From Telopea speciosissima (lineage: Eukaryota; Streptophyta; Magnoliopsida; Proteales; Proteaceae), in contig NC_057926.1 of assembly GCF_018873765.1 (NCBI RefSeq), positions 33,216,946 to 33,280,945 on the forward strand: a DNA stretch of 64,000 bases, given 5' to 3'. The notes under the pieces are model-generated. The model ran no database searches, had not been told where the DNA came from, and saw nothing but the letters and a program-made list of their open reading frames with translations. The translations under genes and the position numbers were made by a program. Of this stretch, positions 58,460 through 64,000 are shown one piece after another. Position 1 is the stretch's first letter, and the number at the start of each line of letters is the position of its first letter.

Positions 58460-59996
58460 ATGACAAACCAATGCCCAGTCCGTCTCTTTGACGTCCCATA
58501 AAATTATTGGGATCCATGTCATAGAGAAAAATCATCCCTATTCCATCTCATGGATAGAGGGATCCATCCCACACCCGAATGCGCAGCGGAGAACAATCGA
58601 TTCGGGTCACTTTCACATCCCATGGATAATCAATACAATTAAATCAACAAGAATTAACATAGAATTGCTAACCTGATGAGCCTCAAGTGTTGCTCCTCCA
58701 ATGGACAATGGTTCTTCCTCTAATGAGCACTCCAAGTAAACATATCTGAACCTCCAATGGTGCAGCCAAGGTTCTTCAAGCCTATCCTAGATGCTCTTCA
58801 GTTCTTCAAGCATAAATCTGGGTTTCCAAAACCCTAACTCTCAAACAAAGTAAAGAGCAAGAAGGAGAAGAAGAGATCACAAGAGAAAGAGAGGGAACAA
58901 AAAATCATCCAAGGGGGGGGGGGGGAGCCAAAAACGTGGAGCACTGCTGCCCCCTCTGCGTTTTTGGTTATTTTATAATGCTAGGGTTTCCAAAACCCTA
59001 GATGGGAAAAATCCCAATGAGAGTCTAACTCTCTCTCTCCTTGTTGGCTTTTCTGTTTAAACTCAAAGTGCTTTTAATTGGTGAAGAAGCAGAATCTAAT
59101 AGGGAATGATATAATTAATTAATTATTTTAATTTATGGATAATTACATTTAGCACCATATCCATTAATTAAATAAAGAACCAATTATTTTAGCAAATTCC
59201 AAATAACTCCCTACATGATAATAAATTATCATGTACAAACCCCCCACTAATCAACACCATCATTATGGAATCTAGGGCATGTACACTTGTATTGCCAAAC
59301 CCCATTCCATAGTACATGTCCATATAAGAGTGTCTGTGTATTTGATCGGGTCCCGCAAAACTCGATAAAACACTTAATCAAATAACTGTATATAATCTAT
59401 TATTTTATGTAAAATAGGTTTTGCAAAAACCATTTCCAAAACGGTACTGGATCCAGATTCTGATCCGACCATACACAGACAACCTCAATCTCGGTGTTCC
59501 CCAATCGGGCAGTGGTGATCATGTTGAGTAACTCCTTTACTCACAAAGTGTTCGCGCATTTCCTAGAACGCCGGCTTTGACTCACTTGAGCCTCAGTCAT
59601 TGATGAACCAAAGAATATGGTCACACTTTGCAGTGACAGGGTCCCCTCAAGTACAGGGCCTCGGTGACACATGTCTATCCCTTCCTACATCTGGCAGTAA
59701 TACATGAGGGAATCGACAAAATAGATTCTTCGCCAATACACACATCGATCATGTGAGTACTCACATTCGTACCCTGACATCACATGTCTAGGCATACCCA
59801 ATGCGACGACCATATGATAAGGGTGCCCAGCCCAAACCCTAGTCGTGAGTATCATTTTAAGTAATATTTACGGACACATAATGCTCAAAAAGTTTATATC
59901 GCATGTGATAATATTAAGCCAAAATGTATAAAGGTTCTATACAAAGTAAAACTGGACCGAACCGGGTTTGATGGACACATAAATCCAACAAATATT
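58460..59996 (-). mobile_element. Probable Copia solo LTR
   Basis: Read on the minus strand, it starts TGTTGGATTTATGTGTCCAT, a common Copia LTR start, and appears to end near TTGGTTTGTCA, with a TTCTCCGCTGCGCATTCGG block before the end. No coding sequence and no primer-binding site next to it. Its target duplication was not found, so the borders are tentative. Confidence 0.5.
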
Positions 59997-61361
59997 TTCA
60001 GTCTATTGAATCTTCTCAATTACTTCTATTCTGGTTGCTTTGAATCTGGTTATCGGTTTCTAGATCTGGACCCTGATTTCTAGAATCCTACTTCAAGTAG
60101 GCTTGAGCCATAACTTCAGATCTGACCATTGGCTTGATCTGATTTTAATATTTTGGTACTCAGTCCATAATAAACCTTTGATAAAATTTCTGGTCAGATC
60201 GGACCATCCATTCGTTTGTTTTCTGTGATCTCTTAAATCTGGTTTCTAAACCTATCACTGCGATTCTGGTTTTATTGGTTTCTGAACCTATCCTTAGGCT
60301 TCCAGAAAACCCCATTATGTGTTATCAGAGCTATGGTCAGCATTGAGCCAAGGACTTCTTGCCCAGTCATTGTCCAAGATACACTCAATCAGATCATTGA
60401 TAGGATCAGGCAACAATTTGATAGGATAACTGCCATAGAAAATCAGCGTGCTGATTCCAATCCTTCTCCTATGACTGAAAATTTTGAAGAAAATCTCAGA
60501 TCTGACGAGGGATTACCAACTCAATTTACTGCAACTAATACCATGAGAGTTGAGAGAGGATCACAGAGAATTCCTACGAAGCAGCCCTCTTTTGAGGACA
60601 ACTTGCCCACCTTGGTAAAGAATGGGTATCATAGGACTGATAATACTATATGAAGCCAGAAGTTTCTTACTTTGGTGGACAGATGGACCCATGGCTATTC
60701 CTTGATTGTTTAGCACTATCAGAGCTCATCTGATCAAGAAGGGCCAGCTTCCACTTTCTCTTTCAGTCCCTTTCTTATTATATAACTGAAAGAAGAAGGT
60801 GGGATAGACTCCATTAGGTTTCGAAGACCCTCTAGGGATCTACTCTGCTGTAGGGGTAGTTTACCCCATTTCTGAAGCCTTAAAGGTGTTAGAAGGATTG
60901 CTGCAATGGTTTAGAAGCATCGATATCAGGTTCGATGTTCTTTGCAATGATTTCGGGTTGAATGGACAGCATTTCTGGAATGTTTTTGGTGCTTTTCCAT
61001 TGCTGTAATCCATTTTTTTTTAGGACTAGTGTACTGCTGGATTAGTCTTGGCATGGATATCGATTTTTGAATCGATTTTTGGACTTTTTTTGGCTATTCT
61101 ATTCCTGTTGAGATACTGTTATGCTATCGGGTTGTTCGTATTGAGCTACTGAGTTATTCTATTGTTGTCTGAGGGCCTTTATGTGTGGATTCCTGAGTAA
61201 CTGTTTATTGTTGAGCTACTGTTTGATGCCTATTGAGTTATTGGTTTGCTGATTGATGGCTACTGTTTGAAGACTATTCGGGATTGAGCTATTGTATGCA
61301 CTTTAGGGTGGTGTTCCTCTTTGCTGTATACACTTGATCTGAGTTGGCTTAGGAGTTATTA
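59997..61361 (+). other. Leader/LTR-like region before the right-hand Copia
   Basis: TTATCAGAGC at about 60318 resembles the core of a tRNA-Met primer-binding site, so sequence before it (ending about 60313) could be LTR. A 106-codon ORF follows at 60333-60653, with an acidic and polar composition and no recognised domain. 61080-61330 is rich in GAGCTACTG-like words. Confidence 0.4.
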
Positions 61362-61394
61362 TTGTTGGTTGGTGTTCCTCTTTGGTGGTTACTT

Positions 61395-62276
61395 ATGGGA
61401 GAGACATCGAAGGACACCAAGGTTGTGACCGAGGTTGTATCCTCATCACCAAATTTTTTGACCTCTAAGAAGTTAGAAGGCAGTCAGAATTTTCAGCAAT
61501 GGCACAAGATTGTGACCTTGGTTCTCACAAGAAAGGGTGAGAAACATCACTTGACTGGAAAGAAACCTGCCAACATGGATGATGATACTTGGGAGGTTAC
61601 TGATGCTCGTATCTTGGGTCAGATGTTAAATTCTATGGATAGTAATATTGTAGACCTTGAGACCCATATTAACACTGTCAAAGATCTATGGGATTATCTG
61701 GCTGTTTTATATTCTGGACACAACAACCTCTCTAGGATTTATGAACTCTCCCAAGAGATTTATCGAGTTGATCGGAAGGGTCAACCTTGGACCCAACACT
61801 TTGATAATTTCAAGAGAATGTATGAGAAATTGAATGCTTTGTTGCCCATTACATCTGATGTTACCCAGATGCAGCAGCATCGTGAGCAACAAGCAGTTAT
61901 GGGTTTCTTGGGCAGTTTGGGCCCTGAATTTGACTTAGTACAATCTCAGATTCTTGGAGGTGTTACAGTTCTTTCTCTTGCAGACACTTTCTCTCGAGTT
62001 CTTCTTGTGTCTCGTAACACTACTCGAGTCTCTTCTGGTGATAGTATTGCTCTTGTGAGTAGTGGCCACAGTGGGGGTCGTCAGTCTGCCATTGGTTGTC
62101 GTTGGGTCTATGTGGTCAAAGTTAATGTTGATGGATCTCTTGCTTGCCTAAAAGCTCGATTGGTGGCCAAAGGCTATGCACAGGTGTATGGTGTTGATTA
62201 CTTGGATACCTTTTCTCCAGTTGCCAAGTTCTCCTCTGTTCGTGTCTTGATTTCTCTTGCCATCCCTCATCGGTGA
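61395..62276 (+). pseudogene. Copia gag fused to RT (deletion derivative)
   Basis: An open frame; the likely gag start is the ATG at 61395 (MGETSK). Gag residues include [30 protein letters not shown] and [13 protein letters not shown]. At about 62075 it passes directly into RT at [33 protein letters not shown] and [14 protein letters not shown]. The deletion kept the frame, so gag and the RT beginning form one continuous ORF of up to 294 codons. The join lacks any protease or integrase residues. Confidence 0.85.
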
Positions 62277-63480
62277 ACTTTGCATCAGCTCGATGTCAAG
62301 AATGCTTTCCTCCATGGAGATCTCCAAGAGGAGGTGTATATGGAGCAACCTCTAGGGTTTGTTGCTCAAGGGGGGTCTGGGTTAGTTTGCAGATTGAAGA
62401 AATCTTTATATGGATTGAAACAGTCTTCAAGGGCCTGGTTTGGCTGATTTACAGAAGTGGTTCTTGAGTTTGGTTTGTCACGATGCAATAGTGATTACTC
62501 TCTCTTCTTCCGTCAAACAAGTGTTGGAAGAATTCTTCTGATTTTATATGTTGATGACATTGTGATTACTGGTGATGACCTTACAGGAATTAATAGTTTG
62601 AAAACTCATCTACAACAGAGATTTCAAACTAAAGATATGGGAAAGTTGAATTATTTCCTAGGAGTTGAAGTGGCTCAATCTAGGAAGGGAATATCTCGCT
62701 CACAATGGAAGTGTGCTAGGGTACAAACCTCTTGATAACCCAATGGATCCCAATATCAAGCTTGTTGCAGATGAGGGAGATCCCCTTGATGATCCAAAAA
62801 GAAATAGAAGGTTGGTTGGAAAGCTGAATTACTTGACATTCACTCGACTTGATTTCAAAACTCATCTACAATAGAGATTTCAAACTAAAGATTTGGGAAA
62901 GTTGAATTATTTCCTAGGAGTTGAAGTGGCTTAATCCAGGAAGGGAATATCTCTCTCACAACGGAAGTATACTCTTGACTTGCTTATGGAGACTGGGATG
63001 CTAGGGTGCAAACCTCTTGATAACCCAATGGATCCCAATATTAAGCTTGTTGCAGATGAGGGAGATCCCCTTGATGATCCAAAAAGATACAGAAGGTTGG
63101 TTGAAAAGCTGAATTACTTGACATTCATTCGACCCAATTTCAAAACTCATCTACAACAGAGATTTCAAACTAAAGATTTGGGAAAGTTGAATTATTTCCT
63201 AGGAGTTGAAGTGGCTCAATCCAGGAAGGGAATATCTCTCTCACAACGAAAGTATACTCTTGACTTATGGAGACTGGGATGCTAGGGTGCAAACCTCTTG
63301 ATAACCCAATGGATCCCAATATCAAGCTTGTTGCAGATGAGGGAGATCCCCTTGATGATCCAAAAAGATACAAAAGGTTGGTTGGAAAGTTGAATTACTT
63401 GACATTCACTCGACTTGATATTTCATTTCCGGTCAGTGTTGTAAGTCAATTCATGTCATCTCCTAGAACACCTCATTGAG
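62277..63480 (+). pseudogene. Copia RT with triplicated segment
   Basis: After a stop near 62274, RT continues in shifted frames ([26 protein letters not shown]), then YVDDIVITGDDL near 62550 marks the active site. The following block (LKTHLQQRFQTKD to KLNYLTFTR) occurs three times. Confidence 0.85.
62596..63420 (+). repeat. Three tandem copies of an RT segment
   Basis: AAAACTCATCTACAAYAGAG recurs at about 62599, 62857 and 63141, giving periods of about 258 and 284 bp. The first copy lacks about 26 bp around the TACTCTTGACTT words. Joins occur between the CGACTTGAT/CGACCCAAT theme and TTCAAAACTCATC. Confidence 0.9.
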
Positions 63481-64000
63481 ATGCTGTCATTCGGATTTTA
63501 AGGTATTTCAAGAAGGCTCTCGGGCGAGGATTAATGTACACTAATCATAGCCATACACGAGTTGAGGGATTTTCTGATGCAGATTGGGCTGGATCAGTGA
63601 TTGATTGGAGATCAACTACAAGCTACTGTATATTTGTTGGAGGGAACCTTATCTCATGGAAGAGTAAGAAACAAAGTGTAGTGGCTAGATTAAGTGCGAA
63701 ATCAGAGTATCGAGCCATGACACATGCTAGTTGTGAGCTAGTTTGGTTGAAGATGTTGTTGAGTGAGCTAGGGTTTGAGAGTTCTACACCAATGCAATTG
63801 TGGTGTGACAACCAGGCAGCAATACATATTGCCTCAAACCCCGTATTCCATGAGAGAACTAAACACATTGAGGTGGATTGTCACTTTGTAAGAGAAAAAC
63901 TCCAACAGGGTGTAATCTCTACAAAGTATGTCAAGATCGGAGAACAACTTGCTGACATTTTTACCAAGTCTCTAGTAAGTGGGAGGGTTGACTATATTTG
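63481..64000 (+). pseudogene. Copia RNase H domain, cut by the window edge
   Basis: Recognisable motifs: ADWAGSVIDWRSTTSYCIFV, SWKSKKQSVVAR, EYRAMTHASCELVWLK, WCDNQAAIHIASNPVFHERT, and LADIFTKSL. This is the end of Copia pol. An in-frame stop near 63478 separates it from the RT part. Confidence 0.85.

Larger units (their letters stand above)
61362..64000 (+). mobile_element. Deleted Ty1/Copia element running off the right edge
   Basis: Gag is followed at once by reverse transcriptase; protease, GAG-pre-integrase and integrase are missing. RT contains three tandem copies of a ~0.26-0.28-kb segment, and RNase H continues to the window end. Frame breaks occur near 62275, 62440, 62690 and in the repeats. 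The 3' LTR would lie beyond 64000. Confidence 0.85.

Noticed and set aside
60333..60653. 106-codon ORF as a host gene
   Set aside because: It lies just after a primer-binding-site-like motif in retroelement DNA and has no recognised domain; left as part of the leader region.
1..64000. CRISPR arrays, bacterial operons, prophage or integron structures
   Set aside because: No regularly spaced direct repeats with unique spacers and no prokaryotic gene organisation. The regular repeats present are minisatellites or transposon duplications.

Overview
The window is nuclear DNA of a flowering plant. Split genes with GT-AG introns, plant-type Copia and Gypsy LTR retrotransposons, Au-type SINEs, L1-type LINE remnants and a FAR1-type Mutator element all point that way. 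The species cannot be named from this sequence; the long, transposon-filled introns suggest a repeat-rich, perhaps woody, genome. Only two ordinary host genes are visible, and transposons of several ages make up most of the rest.

Layout. (1) 1-11.2 kb is a nest of mobile DNA: a minus-strand Copia remnant whose gag zinc knuckle is split by a hAT-type MITE; a second hAT-like element holding a complete 2.7-kb Gypsy solo LTR; several foldback elements; and a decayed LINE. (2) 12.07-32.09 kb, minus strand, is the plant ATRIP homologue SUV2. I could join 13 exons with matching phases into about 712 codons, with one single-base frameshift in exon 4. Its introns hold a Copia element with both LTRs and its target duplication (24258-29623), an Au SINE, LINE tails and tandem repeats. 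(3) 32805-48620 is a 15.8-kb Mutator-like element (MULE) with a perfect 9-bp target duplication and terminal inverted repeats of about 0.87 and 1.03 kb. It carries a broken FAR1/MULE transposase, a nested 3.5-kb solo LTR, five tandem ~1-kb copies of the transposase 3' end (SWIM finger), an intron-poor rearranged piece of a PTEN phosphatase gene, and a GRF-zinc-finger/membrane-anchor ORF. (4) From about 49.4 kb, plus strand, is the 5' half of the ER syntaxin gene SYP81, with four phase-0 coding exons at 52372-53412. (5) From 53.4 kb to the right edge there is a gag-protease Gypsy remnant, a probable Copia solo LTR and a deleted Copia element whose gag is fused to reverse transcriptase and whose RT segment is tandemly triplicated.

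How it fits together. SUV2 (DNA-damage checkpoint, partner of ATR) and SYP81 (Golgi-to-ER SNARE) are transcribed away from each other. Without the MULE their first exons would lie about 1.5 kb apart, so the MULE has pushed apart what was probably a close head-to-head pair. The most notable object is the MULE: it combines a transposase, two apparent captured host-gene passengers and an internal tandem amplification of its own 3' exons. All exon boundaries, target duplications and terminal repeats were read by eye; no alignment or database search was run.
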